DNA of 64,000 bases. Origin: Hirudinaria manillensis. Taxonomy: Eukaryota > Annelida > Clitellata > Hirudinida > Hirudinidae. The notes beneath the pieces are model-generated. The model searched no databases, was not told where the DNA came from, and was given only the letters and a program-made list of their open reading frames with translations. Numbering within the stretch: the stretch's first letter is position 1; each line of letters opens with the position of its first letter. The stretch is taken from the NCBI GenBank assembly GCA_034509925.1, contig CM067534.1, positions 9,318,501 to 9,382,500 on the forward strand. The letters are read 5' to 3'. Positions 1-12,079 of this stretch are shown here, piece by piece. A program made the position numbers and the translations under genes.

Positions 1-969
1 TGTTGCACCCTCTGCGCTCGACTGCTGCAACATCCTTGAAACGATCTCGTTCAACTCCGGCACGGTTTTAACCGTTATTTCGACTTGGCTGCCGGACTTC
101 TTCAAAATCTCGACTATGGTCTCCCTATTCGACGTCTCCACGTTCATCTTACCAACTTCCACGATGCTGTCGCCCGGCAAGAACCCCAAATTGATGTTTT
201 TTGATCCTGACTCTGCAAAGATGACTTGCCTCCAGACATCAGATTCTCCAGGTTTCGTCTTTCGAAGCACTGTCACACCTTTCCTCAAGCTGAAACCAAA
301 GTCTCCAGATTGCAATCTTTTCAGAACAATCTTCCTAGACTCTAAATGGCTAACAGGTATTAAAGGAGCTATCTTGTCCTGTAATATTTCATATAGTTTA
401 TTCGATGGGCTATCTGTTCTCTGCATACCCTGAGATTTTTTTGGAACGACTGGCTTCATTCCATGAATGCTAGTTTTCTTCTCGTGGACATCTTTAGATT
501 TTTTCAAACTAGAAATAAAAATTCTTTTTTGTGGGGACTCTTTTGGTTGATGGCTGGCATTTGTCTCAATGCTTTGAGATGAAGATATCTCCTTGGCTAG
601 GCCTGCTTCGCCTTGGAAACTCATTTCAGATTTGTGTTTTGAATCTTTCTGAACGTCATTCACGGCACTAACTACTTCTCTGCTAATTCCTCTCTTGACT
701 GGCTTTGGGTGGATAATGGGCGGAGGACCCCGTGCAGATTTAGAGTTTGTGCTTCCGTATGATTGAGCTTTAAACGTATAATCTCCTGGAACTACATTCA
801 CATAACTCTTCTTCTGTTGGAGTGATTGCCTGGCTTCTTCCAGTCTAAATAACTCGTCAGCTGTCATGCCGTTATTTAGCTTTTTCTGATCTTTCTCAAG
901 TCTTTCTTTTCTTTTTCTTTCCTTCTCTTCTTTATCCTTATCTGTTAATTTTTTCATAAATCCAAACAT
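1..969 (-). CDS. MYO18A: Unconventional myosin XVIII (MYO18-like), N-terminal exon, partial
   Basis: Open frame of 323 codons that starts with ATG at 969 and is still open at the left edge, so only the N-terminus is here. It begins MFGFMKKLTDKDKEEK and continues as a Lys/Glu-rich stretch with a coiled-coil look, the KE-rich region known from MYO18A. A PDZ domain follows: SGDFGFSLRKG is the carboxylate-binding loop, then LGFLPGDSIVEVGKMNVE. It ends in PELNEIVSRMLQ, matching the PDZ-to-motor linker of MYO18A. In this family the PDZ isoform ties actomyosin to membranes and Golgi, and the motor has little ATPase activity. Motor and tail must lie left of the window. The start is supported by the conserved Met-Phe-Lys-rich opening. 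I cannot tell whether further 5' non-coding exons exist between 970 and 2942. Confidence 0.85.
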   Translation of the reverse strand, partial: MFGFMKKLTDKDKEEKERKRKERLEKDQKKLNNGMTADELFRLEEARQSLQQKKSYVNVVPGDYTFKAQSYGSTNSKSARGPPPIIHPKPVKRGISREVVSAVNDVQKDSKHKSEMSFQGEAGLAKEISSSQSIETNASHQPKESPQKRIFISSLKKSKDVHEKKTSIHGMKPVVPKKSQGMQRTDSPSNKLYEILQDKIAPLIPVSHLESRKIVLKRLQSGDFGFSLRKGVTVLRKTKPGESDVWRQVIFAESGSKNINLGFLPGDSIVEVGKMNVETSNRETIVEILKKSGSQVEITVKTVPELNEIVSRMLQQSSAEGAT

Positions 970-2942
970 TTTTACCTGTCTATAAATTGCACTTTACGCC
1001 TACAAGAACAAGCGGAACATAAACATAGTTAAATAACTGATTGATTGAGAATACGAATATACTTTATATCCATACAAACACAATGTTGAAGCGCTTAATT
1101 TTAGTCCTTTTTGAATATAGTTTCAATATACTACAAAATAAATTTGCAAGTTTATAAATTATTTCCAATTTTAGCATGGTTATGTTGGTGAGAATCATAG
1201 ATGATCTGATTCCGGTTGCTAATAAAGAAAAAAAATGTTATTATTTGGTTTAGTAGAAATAATTTACTGTTGAATTTTGATAAAGTCAAATATATAGTAT
1301 ATTTTAAGTGGTCATGACCTGATAGCCAGTTAATGGCGCGTACGCCCTGGGTTAATCAGATGTTCTGATTGCGGCACGTATCCCTTTTTTGCTGAATCTT
1401 AAAAGTGAGTTGATTTTGTGTCGTTCATGTTTGTTACCACATTCTTTGGACGTGCTGTATAATTTATTAATCGGAATTTTTTGGAAACCCTAGGTAAACA
1501 GATACATTTCTATTTTGATAAAGTCTTCGTAGACGAGTTTCTTCTACTGCCTTAAAGGCACCCATTTTGGGATTTCATGCCACCCTTGTTTAACCATATT
1601 TTACTTGTCACAGTTCTGCTTGGTTCGGCTTTCTTGGAATATGTACCAGGTTAAAGAGATGTTAGGCTTGCTAAAAAAAATCATAATGTTATCCATAAGT
1701 GAATTTATATTCTAGTCCCATATAAATTGGCCTTACATTGAAACAATTCAGAGTTAAAAAAAATATGTAGAATTTTATGATTTGATTTTGCCATCAAGTA
1801 GTGAACTCATTGCTTTGTCAGGCAGGCAATTCAATGTCTCCACAATAGTGGCAGGCCGGGTCATCACTTGTGATGTCCCTCTCCTCAGCGAATCATTGAC
1901 GTTTCCACATGAAACTTGGTCATGTCACAACATCAAGTAAATATTGTAAAAGTCATAAATTTAATCCTTTACCGAGATTCAATGATGATTTTGTTAACCA
2001 GCACGCTGATTCATAATTTAAAAATTAGGGTTGATGAACTGGAATTGCCTGCCCCATCCCGAAACCATAAGCAAAATATGGAACTGGAAACTGACCTGTT
2101 ATCGATTTGCAATCATCTCCTTGCAAGTCATGGTATTGAAGGCCAGATAAGGACTGTTTTGACAGTTAGTTATGTCATGACAAACTACTTAATGATGCAA
2201 TTAATGATCAAACCGTTTACCGTTTGAAAACTTATACAAAATTTGACATGAGCTCTTGTAGTGAATGATTTAAATTTATTTATTGATAAAGACGAATTAA
2301 TCAACAGGTAAATGTTGCTTCCGTTGGAGAAAAGATGGCATTTGTGAGGCAAGAGCAGAACTTTACCTGGTCCAACTTAACTGACAGAGGAACAGCTTTG
2401 AAGATCCTGAGGTGTGTGCTGGCATAACTCAAGTCAAACTCAAGCAACGTGCCATTATTAAATTTAAGTTGTTGTCTAATTGCCAACTTGCCAACAATTG
2501 CCTTAAGTTGTCACTCTGTATCTGTGTTGGGACTGATTTAACACTGGTTAATAACGTTTTAACATACCAATCGAGGTTTTATTTCATTATTATTTTCACA
2601 TTAAACAAGCAAAGCATGAAAATAGATGTTTGAGTTAGAACCAGGATAACATTCTACTTATTTTTAATGATTATCATTATTCGACTACTTTTACTTATTG
2701 ATTCATAAATATGAGTCAAGGCCACCAGCAGAAACTTAAATATCTGGAAGCATAAAGATACAAGGAGATATAATTAATATATATAAAATATATTTAATAT
2801 ATGTTTATTGATCAATAATGCAATTATAATAACCAAATTAAGCACTGATCAGGAGTGAATGAAATAAGCAAAAGCCTCAGTCAAATCCTTTTGATTGCAA
2901 GCACAGATGTTAAGCTTCAAGCTTTGTCTATCTTATTGAACT
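970..2942. other. Intergenic / 5' region of the MYO18-like gene, no gene recognised
   Basis: AT-rich stretch of about 2 kb between the myosin start codon and the end of the quinone reductase gene. Short open frames at 1916-2227 (+) and 2412-2633 (+) have no recognisable similarity and the low-complexity look of chance frames. It may contain the myosin promoter and 5' UTR. The part around 2770-2830 is almost pure A/T. Confidence 0.5.
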
Positions 2943-4635
2943 TCAATCGATGTTGATGACGATTTTTCCGAATGATCCTCCACTGTGCTCAATGACCTCT
3001 CTGTGTGCTTCCTGAACTTCCTCCAGTTTGTATTCCTTCCCCACCACAGGATTCAACCATCCCTCCTTCTGTCCATCATCAAAGAACTTTCCCATTTCTG
3101 CCCACTGCTCCTAAATAAATTATAAATGACAAACGTCTTACATTTACTTTAAGTCAACAAATATTTATGAAGTATTTATAAGGTGTAATTTGCTGTAGAC
3201 AATAGTTACCAAGAGTAACAATTTTGTGTGATACAACCGTCGCAGTTAATATTGCCTTTTGTTTTTTGGCACAACATACCTTCGTGGTCTTATAAAGCGC
3301 AACTCCGGTCACCACAACCTCCTTTGCGAACAGTGTAAGAGGGTTAAATTCTGTCCTTCCTCTGCTGCCTATGAACTGATTGGCAAATCATTTTTTTCGA
3401 ATCACCTTTGATTCATGAGTTGAAAATATCAAAATTATATGAAATATATAAAATAAAGGCTTAGTGTTATTACCACTATTGTTCCAGCTTCTGCAACCAA
3501 TTCAAGATCTTTCTCAAAGTTCTTGTTGGCCATCATCTCCATGATGATGTCTATGCCACTACCAGAATGTTTCTGTAATAATGTAATTCATCTATGCATC
3601 AATCTATGTATCTATGCATATCTTTGATCGTGTACAAGGTACTAATATTACCAAAACAACATGATGTCTGGATGGAATACTTCTTGTAAGAAATTAATAA
3701 CTGAGTTTTATTTGAAGAAATTGCCAAAATTCACTTTTATTTCATCAGTGTAATCCTCTTTATTGTGATTGAAAGCATGGTTTGATCCATTTTGCTGTAT
3801 GAGTTTCAATCCTGCCTCAGTTCCTGCTGTGCCAAAAACTTGCAATCCCAGGTGCTTGGCTATTTGGCAACAGGCCAAACCAACCTAATAAGAAATCAGT
3901 TTTAAAAAATTGCTATTTTTAATGGTAATATTATAATGAATATTTAATGGTTAACTTGAAAACTTATAAAGCTTGCAAATAATCCGCTGAGTGAAAAGTA
4001 AGTAGCAATTTTAGCAGATGCCTCTCAACACATCAGATAATGTTACCCCTCCACTGGCACCATGAATCAAAACTGATTGCCCCTTTTTAGCTCTAGCAAA
4101 AGTTAGCAATGCTCTATAGGCTGTGAAGTAAGGAATCCCAATAGCAGCTCCTTGTTGGAAAGAGAGAGAATCATGTAACTTGAAAGTGTGGTCTTCAGGA
4201 GCTGTGCAGTATTGTGCATAACTGCCAAACACACTCGAACAAAAGTAAACTCTGTCTCCAACCTGTAATGTAATAAAGATATTGTAAACATATTTTCCAG
4301 GCTATGTTTAGTTGTAAATTTCCCTTGAATCTTTTCACATTTGCTCCACAAGCATCAACAATACCGGCACCATCTTTTCCTGGTGTATATGGCAACTCCG
4401 GCACTAAAATTTCTCCTTCTCTTATGTATGTATCTACAGGATTTACTCCTGAGCTCTTAACCCTGATTCTCACCTGAAACAAAAATTAAAATACATAGTT
4501 ACATAAAGAAGTCGAACCTCCAAAGTTACTGAAACGTACTTGATCTCCAATAAGAGCGGGTTGAGTGGTATTGCAAAGTTCTAAAACTTCCAAACCACCA
4601 AACTTTTTAACTACCACCGCTTTCATGGACGACAT
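2943..4635 (-). CDS. CRYZ: Quinone oxidoreductase (zeta-crystallin), zinc-free MDR family
   Basis: NADPH:quinone reductase of the zinc-free medium-chain dehydrogenase/reductase family, probably cytosolic. Seven exons (minus): 4540-4635, 4324-4473, 4047-4262, 3735-3884, 3474-3572, 3280-3375, 2943-3110; 975 nt, 324 aa, close to human CRYZ (329). Landmarks are [11 protein letters not shown] at the N-terminus, [37 protein letters not shown] and the nucleotide-binding turn HGASGGVG across the exon 3/4 junction. The C-terminus is [11 protein letters not shown]. The ATG at 4635 was chosen because it gives the family N-terminus; the open frame further upstream has no ATG. The intron after exon 2 starts GGAAAT instead of GTAAAT (see findings). 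The start lies 824 bp from the divergent TFDP start. Confidence 0.9.
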
Positions 4636-5459
4636 TCTGGAGTCACTTTTGCTATATTGCAAAGTGCCGTTTGTTCCAAGTTCTATTGAAACGCTCCCTG
4701 TCAAAGGTTACAAGTCCACGGGTTAAGTCATCTGCAATTGGTCGAAATAAGTAGGTCGGCAATCTATTAACAGAAAAGACAGTGTCATCACGTATTATTA
4801 CTATTTTCACGAAATTAACGTATCTGGTGGATACGAAGGCAGTGTTTCCCTGACATTCAAAAGCTGTGTTAAATCAGAGGCAACATTTCTAGATGTAAAT
4901 TATGAGGAAATATTGTGCAATTTAATGCAGTAGTTTACATTATAGTTCTTAAAGTTTATAGATAAATAGTTTTAAAATTTTTGAATCATGTTTAATATAA
5001 TGACTTCCAGTCAATGTTTCATTCCGCCAAATTTTATCCCGCGAAAACTGTCATGGAGAACATAGTAAAAACGATTTAAAATATTTAGCAAATATTAGAC
5101 AAGTTTAATAAAATTTTTGTAAAAAGTTTGATTGGGTAAGACAATCACATGGTGCAAAAAAATGATCACGTGGGCAAATTGCTGGCGGATGAACTGAAAT
5201 TAAGGATTGTTTGTATGGGGTGAACTTTCTCTGATTCTTTTCTAAGAAACGACTTCTTTAGCTCCGGTTCGTTCTAATCCACCAGTCTTATTAATTACCT
5301 ACTTTTCTTTTTTTCACAATTTTCGTAACAACCATAAAATTGTTAAAACGCCTCATTCGGGCGCCATTTTGTTAAAAATCGCTATTTATCGTATCTGAGG
5401 CTTCGGTCGAGTGTATACTAAAGCAGCGGTTGTCTATTGTCTATACAGGTTCAACGTTT
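4636..5459. promoter_or_regulatory. Divergent promoter interval, CRYZ / TFDP
   Basis: No coding sequence is visible in these 824 bp, which separate two genes read away from each other. The region must hold both promoters and 5' UTRs. GCGCCATTTTG at about 5359-5369 lies just upstream of TFDP and contains a GGCGCCA-like core that could be an E2F site; this is a resemblance only. Confidence 0.35.
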
Positions 5460-8400
5460 ATGTCGAATATGAACTCGCAGGGTGCAGGATCGGATGCATG
5501 GGTCCATTCTGGAGCGGGTAAATTGTTTTGCTTGGCGCGCGAAAATTCGAGCAGTTGGTTTGTTTTTAAGTCGTAAAATATCCATGGTGTGCGTCATGTT
5601 GCAATTGAGATTTCTATGCTATTCGGGCACGCTTAATTGCTAGAAAGCTGAGACAACAATGACTTTGTAACAATTAATTTATTGATTCACTAAAACATAG
5701 AATCCTTGTGTGTATCATAATTACTATCTTGCTATACTAAATGACCTTGCTTAACTGCTTGAAGCTTTAATTGATCTCAGATACCAGTTTTGGTAGAATA
5801 GTCATTGAAATCCCTAAATTATTAGCATTGGATTATTAGCATTATGACTCGAATTGTTTCAGTTGTTCATTACAGAATTGAAACTATAAACACATTCATA
5901 TTTAGCTTCCACATCCATGAACTCGACACTGCCCGATGACATTTTGTCCTTTTATCCCGACTCTGGGCTTGACACGATAGCCAGAGAGGTTGTTTTTCTA
6001 TCTGATTTGGTCAATGATCATGACCTGTGCTTGCCTTCATTCATTTGTTCCCTTTCCTTTCCTTCTCTAGGCGGGAGTCATCGAAGTAGAAGTGGCGACG
6101 CAAGAAGCCCCGGCCGTGATCCAACCTCAGAAAAACAAAAGTCAGTTTTGCATTCAGTTTGATATTAGTTAAAGAACTGTCGTGTCAAATATTTATTATG
6201 TATCATTTGATCTGATTGCATTTGGCTATTTTGGCAGTTTTGATTTGTTTCATCAGCATTCAAGATCATAGCAGTAACAGTCCCCCCAAAACATCAGCTG
6301 ACCACTCAAATTGGTCAAACACCTCAATTTTACTTCACCTCTCCAACTCAGGTCATTGTTTATTTGCGACCGGTCATTGATTTATTAGTTAGGCTAACTG
6401 TACTTAACGATGACATTTAGTTTATGATAATGATGCTCCCTTGTGGTCTGTCTGTGTTTGTTTGTTTAAAATTAACCTTAAATTACTTGCATTCAATGCA
6501 AGCCAAATTTCTCTCAACCACTTTTATGCTCTAAAGTGAAAGAGAGTTGTAAAGTTATTTTTGGCAGTCTGCCTTGATAGATTATGACTTTAATTTATTG
6601 TTTGTAGCCTCTTTCCCTGGTGACATAGCTGCCTAAGCTCATGTCCTTTATAAATGTAGATTAAAATAGTGCAGCATTTTAGGAATTTTTCGACTTTTGA
6701 TGTGGATAATAATGTTCTCAGAACTCAATTTTTATGCTCGATGGCAATGAATAAATCTAAAATCCCTTTACAGATGACGACCGAGTTAAAAAATCCGAAC
6801 GCACCAAAGTTTTATCAACTCGTTTCACCTGCAAAACCGACCAATCAGACCTCGTGGGCCGTCCCCCAGATCAAGAAGAAGCCAATCGACAACCTCGAAT
6901 CCTACATTCCTGAAAGGTAAACAGGCCAAATTTTGTCTTTGCTTGGTTTGTTGTTATTTCAATGGTTTACCTTCTTTTTTGTGATGTTGTGGCATCCATC
7001 TGTTTGGTTTAACCAGGCTGTCATATAATTTTATCTCATAAATTTTCATTGTATTCAGGTGTTCTATATGTTTATACCTGAATTTGATTGAGAATTGAGC
7101 GATGATTTGCTTTTCAATAATTACAATATCAAATAATTATTTCAAAAAGAAATAGAGAATAATTAAGTCGAATCACTTTTCACCATTCATAGCCGAAGGA
7201 GAAAAGGCAGTCACAGTGGCAAGGGTTTGAGGCACTTTTCCATGAAAGTCTGCGAAAAAGTTCAAAGGAAGCAAATCACTTCCTACAATGAGGTGGCAGA
7301 TGAACTGGTCAACGAGATTTTTGATCCAATGACAGGAGAGGTCGTAGTTCACGAATGCTTTCTTGCACTTGTATGTCTGTATTTATTGCTCGGTGCAATC
7401 CTTTGCTTGCCTTTGTATCGACGTGCAGTTAATTTTTTTTATTATGCTTTTATTATTAATATTCTGAAAGTTTAACGGAATATTTCTCGAGAGGTTTAGG
7501 CGTAACGTCTTTATCTCTAGCCATTTGGTGTCGTTTCAGACCGACCAATCGTTCGACCAGAAGAACATCAGGAGAAGGGTCTACGATGCCTTGAACGTAC
7601 TCATGGCCATGAACATCATCTCGAAGGAGAAAAAGGAAATTAAGTGGATCGGGCTTCCGACGAACAGCGACCAAGAGTGCCAAAACCTCGAGGTTCTCTT
7701 GTCGTGATCTCGAACGAGTTTTACAACGTCGCGCATTCTGCATCGTGCGTATGATGTATGCTTTTGACTGAAAGACTGTTGTGGTTTTTAGATTTGAGAT
7801 TATGTTTATCTCCCGTCGAGCTGATGCTTAGCAAATGTTTAAATAATAGAATAACCAAATTTTATGAGACTATGTAGTGTGTCGTGTAATACAAAACAAT
7901 AGATCTTAATGAGTCTCGTATACTCTAGTCCCGATCGAGGCACGATGCAGTCTGCTCTCAAATAAGCAAACGTTAGTTTTAATTGCAACTCGATCTGCAC
8001 ACCTAACCAGGCCGAAAAGCGTGACATTCTCGAGAGGATGAAGAACAAGTCTCAGCAACTCAGAGAACTCGTCCAGCAGGTAAGTCGCTGACGAACTAAT
8101 TCGACGTTCGAGAACTTCCGTCGTTCAGTCGACTTCGTCATCGTCGCAGCAAATCGCCTTCAAGCAGCTCGTCGAGAGGAATCGCAAATCCTGTCAGACG
8201 CAGGGTCTCCCGCCTCCGAATTCGACCATTCAACTTCCCTTCATCCTCCTCACCACGTGCAAGAAGACCGTCATAGACTGCAGCATATCGAACGACAAGT
8301 GAGTTCCATTTCTAGCGAGAATTGAGAGATGGTGTGAATGTTAAGTGCAAATTGAAATTCAACAGGTACGAGTTTCTCTTCAACTTCGATCAAGTATTCT

Positions 8401-8874
8401 CGATACACGACGACATCGAAGTCCTCAAAAGGATGGGACTCGCACTCAACCTCGACAAGGGCTCCACCACCGAAGAGGAGCTCAAAAAGGCCACGAAGAT
8501 GGTACCGGCAGCCCTCCACAACACGCTTTACGGTAAGTTCGCGACCCCGCGGTTTACTCGGTTTACCTACCCGTCGAAAAGTTTTCTGACCGAGCGTTTT
8601 TCTTTTCGACAGAAATGACGAACAGACCCAAAAGGATAAAGCTGGAGCCGGGGACGAGCTCGGGGTATGATGCCTCTTTGTAGCGTGCTCGAGTCTTTTC
8701 CCCTTTTTATTACCTCTCGCTCTCTCTCTCCGCTTTACCAGCTTCCATGCGGACGAAAGTCTGGACGGAGAGGTGACGTGGGGCGGGAGCATGGACGCTT
8801 CCAGGCAGTCGAGTTGCGCCTCCCGATCCGACCAGCCTTCTCCGGACTACACGGACAGCGTGGACTCCGACTAG
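5460..8874 (+). CDS. TFDP1: Transcription factor DP (E2F dimerisation partner)
   Basis: DP subunit that pairs with E2F in the nucleus to bind cell-cycle promoters. Twelve exons: 5460-5517, 5906-5988, 6071-6140, 6257-6351, 6774-6916, 7193-7343, 7540-7692, 8011-8079, 8150-8298, 8366-8532, 8613-8664, 8742-8874; 1323 nt, 440 aa. The DNA-binding winged helix shows [27 protein letters not shown] and then [16 protein letters not shown] (the DP/E2F RRXYD recognition helix). [18 protein letters not shown] follows. The dimerisation part has [32 protein letters not shown] and [11 protein letters not shown]. The tail is acidic and ends [11 protein letters not shown]. Exon 6 could end at 7340 or 7343 (GTCGTAG), changing one residue. 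The 3' half is visibly richer in C, G and CpG than the 5' half. TFDP1 and TFDP2 cannot be told apart from an invertebrate single copy. Confidence 0.95.
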
Positions 8875-10490
8875 GCCCGGACCTCGCCGTGGTTCTCGAG
8901 GGACCGATCCGTTTTTTCTTTTTTATTAATTTCTCTTTTGTACACGAAATTACCGAGGCCGCAGGGTTCTTCAATTTTCTTTCTTTTTTTTTCGATATTT
9001 TGTTTCTCAAGAGACTACGATTGTTAACCTGGCTTGACCTTGGTCGCTCTCGAAGGAACGCTGCCTTGATCATGTATATAGTTTACCTTTGACGGCCTTC
9101 TGTAAAAATTCTACGATATTTTTGGAGCTGCAACACTTTAAATTTTTTTTTTTTTGAACACCTGTGTGAAATGCGTTTTCAAAAGACTGGATGGAATCAA
9201 GGGAACAGCTCATTCTTTTTTTTCCTGTATTTTATTTTTATTATCATCGCGTTTGTTGCTTTGAAAGTCACAGGATAAAATGGGTTCTATATTTCCTTCG
9301 GGTTAGCGGGTATTTTGGGAATCCTAATGCCTAGGAAAGCTGATCTGTTGTTCGGATCTATGTAGTGTTTGCAAAGAGGCTCATCATAGGATTCGTGGAT
9401 ATGGGTGCCTAATGGACGCAAATATCGTTTGAAACTTTTATGGATGCTATAGAGGTCACTTTTGGTTGGACAGGGGATAAGATTGATAAGCGATTCTAGA
9501 ACGATAGCCGTGTAGTGGTATCGCTCGTGTGAAACAAAAACAAAGCTCTGGGTTTTGACGTGTTCCAGATGAACGTGTGCGATTTTCTAATTTACAAGCG
9601 CGTGAAAAGCCTTTGTATTCCGGCAGTCGTTGAGTTTGGACCCCAGAAATTTACTGCGGAGAAAATTTCCATCTAATCGTTTTCATTGGCGCTCATGGAT
9701 TTCTGAAAATGATTAATTGGTCTTAGGTGAGAATGTATTTGTTTTTTGTCTGATTAATAGCTGTAGTTCAATTTAGAAACTATTTATGATTATTATTGTT
9801 GTTCACTTTTAAAATAATAAGAAGTGGGTTGGTACCGATAAAATCGGAAATGTGATTGCCCTAAGTTTGTTTGGATGATAAGCATAAAATTGGTGCGTCA
9901 TTCGCTTATCTTGACCTAATTTGATGTCCTCTCATTTATAGCATTTAACTGCAAAATGTCAGCACCCCACCGCTGTTCAATAAGGTCTGCTGTGAAAGTT
10001 CGTATAGTTGCAATGCTTCTTCAGACACTATAACTTGTTCTCAATAATGAACGCCGTATATCGATTTCCAGCTTCATTGACACTTCGAATGAGTTCTAGA
10101 CGATCGGTTGAATAAAATATAATTCGTGAATTAACTGGCTGTACATGTCAATTCGATCCAGGCGTCGTAAAGCAATCAGAATCCGCCCAGTTCTGTTCAA
10201 ATCGACGATAAAAATGTTCCAAACCAAGTCCGAATTCGTCGGCGTATGAGCCGTTAGGGACTCTTTCCGCATCGGTTCTTGCAGCAAGGACCCGTCCTGT
10301 CCAATAGCGTTTACAATGCCTCTGCAGCTTTTCATAGGAGCACAGACGTTTATTGACATCCTTTCGGAACGGAGTTTTTCGCAAGACATTTTAAATATAT
10401 CTGTCTTCAAATGACAGTTTTAAAATGAATTATTAAATCTCTTAATTAATTCATTTAGTTAATTCATCGTCGCTAGATAATTTGTGATTC
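8875..10490. other. 3' UTR and intergenic region with one doubtful small ORF
   Basis: Follows the TFDP stop codon. The first few hundred bases are probably TFDP 3' UTR with poly-T runs. On the minus strand at 10096-10410 an ATG-initiated frame of 104 codons (MSCEKLRSERM after an upstream Met) overlaps a second open frame of 78 codons (10148-10384) in another register. This patch is more GC-rich than its flanks. I recognise neither protein. It could be a small intronless gene, a decayed gene copy or chance. Confidence 0.3.
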
Positions 10491-11778
10491 ATGGAGCGCA
10501 AAACGAAGCAGACGTCAAAAGCCAAGATCGACAAAATGGTGGCTGACGGAGCTCGAAACTATCCTGCTTATTTGAAACTGATTTATACCGGAGAGTCCGA
10601 GCTCTCCTCGGAAGATGAATTTTCTTCTGCACAAAGTCGTAGTGACCATCGTACGTCGCCGGTTTTATCTTGCCGTTCACTGGCCTCCTGCTTTGACACC
10701 ACATCGGATGGAGATTTGAAGACTGACTCGCCTTGCTCAGAGTCGGCAAAGCTGAAGGACGAAGGTCGAGAAAAAATCTCGACACCCTCGACTGATTCCG
10801 TTGCCAGTTCCTTAAAATACAGTGAGTTCCGTTTGAACTATTTCCATATTTAAAAAGAATCCATTGGCAACGGCAATGTAAAATAACTATGCAAATGTCA
10901 ATCGCTGTTACATTCCCATTTATTACCGAGTTTACTGAATGAGAGTGATCACGTACTTCCGTCAGATGAAATAGACATCCACGACCCAAATCACGAACTA
11001 GATTCATTCAAGATGGAAAAAGAGAAAGAGCTCTTCCAAGTAACGTTTATTTTGCTCCTAAATTACTGAGCTTATTGTAAAGATTTTACCACAAAAGATT
11101 CAGGAAGAAATTGCATCCCTCAAGTCTCTCTTGGAAACAAAAGTGGCACTCGCAAATCAGCTGAAGAAAAAATTGGGCCTAACACCCATGACGGAATTCA
11201 AACTGAGTCTCAGAAATCTCAAACGTTCCGAGACGTAATTTTAATCGTTTTAACATTACTAAAGACATTGAGATACACAAATTAAGTGAATAATTTAATC
11301 CATTATAGGTTCATGAAAACGAACGCAGCTCTGCGCTCTCTGAGTAATCTCGCTTCTAAGACAATAGGCAACTGGAGGTAATGCCTTGGCCTAATTACAG
11401 AGAACTAGGTTGAAAAATTGTAGCACGTGTCTACAACCCAGCAAACGATTTATTTCAGGATATCATCCCCTTTCTCAAAGCACTCCACAATTCGCGAGAA
11501 CAGCTACATCAAAGTTAGTTCCAAAGAAAATTAGCAAAATCTTAAAATTAATCAATTTACTCAATTTTTGAAATTCCCAATTCATAAAACCAGTAAAACA
11601 TTCAAAAAATATTTTCCAGCAGTCCAAGTCACTGGGCAACATGTATGAACAGGTACGTAAACCCAGCTGCCATTCCAACCAAACCAATTAATCACCTAAT
11701 AGCATTATTTCTTAACCCCAGTCCGACCCATCAATGTATTCCTCTGCCACGAGTCTCAAGTTGCCAGCAGGTGAATGA
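10491..11778 (+). CDS. Tumor protein D52-like (TPD52 family)
   Basis: Small coiled-coil adaptor of the TPD52 family, linked in other animals to vesicle traffic and secretion. Seven exons: 10491-10821, 10966-11039, 11104-11234, 11309-11377, 11459-11513, 11620-11652, 11722-11778; 750 nt, 249 aa. The N-terminal 110 residues are Ser/Asp-rich and not conserved. The coiled coil EEIASLKSLLETKVALANQ leads into KKKLGLTPMTEFKLSLRNL, the family signature (KRKLGINSLQELKQNI in vertebrates). LRSLSNLASKTIGNW and a short Ser-rich tail follow. The acceptor of exon 6 is a tandem CAGCAG, so inclusion of one extra Gln could be variable. The ATG at 10491 is the first in frame. It converges with RPN2, whose stop is 302 bp away. 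Confidence 0.8.
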
Positions 11779-12079
11779 ACAACTATTTCCAAACCCGTCC
11801 TGAAAGCTTCTCTCGGACAATAGAAATAAAAGGATTTGAACAATTTTATTACCAGAAAACCACAAGTGAAGTTGCAAAATTAGCATCTAGGCTCACAATC
11901 ATAAATAAAATGATACACATTTCCTCATTTGAAGTTCTTAAACAGAAAAAAAAACAAAATAAATGGAACTGTCAACTTCTGCACAAACAAGACACAAACA
12001 CTTGAATGGGAATCACTTCCTGCAACACAACACAACACGTTACAAACATGTACACAAAGTATTTATGAAATGTGATAAG

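Noticed and set aside
1470-1485. AATTTTTTGG resembling an snRNA Sm site
   Set aside because: No conserved U1, U2, U4 or U5 sequence is found upstream, and such T-runs are common in this AT-rich DNA.
8271-8792. 173-codon minus-strand frame over the TFDP 3' exons
   Set aside because: Antisense to conserved DP exons; its openness comes from their GC-rich codons.
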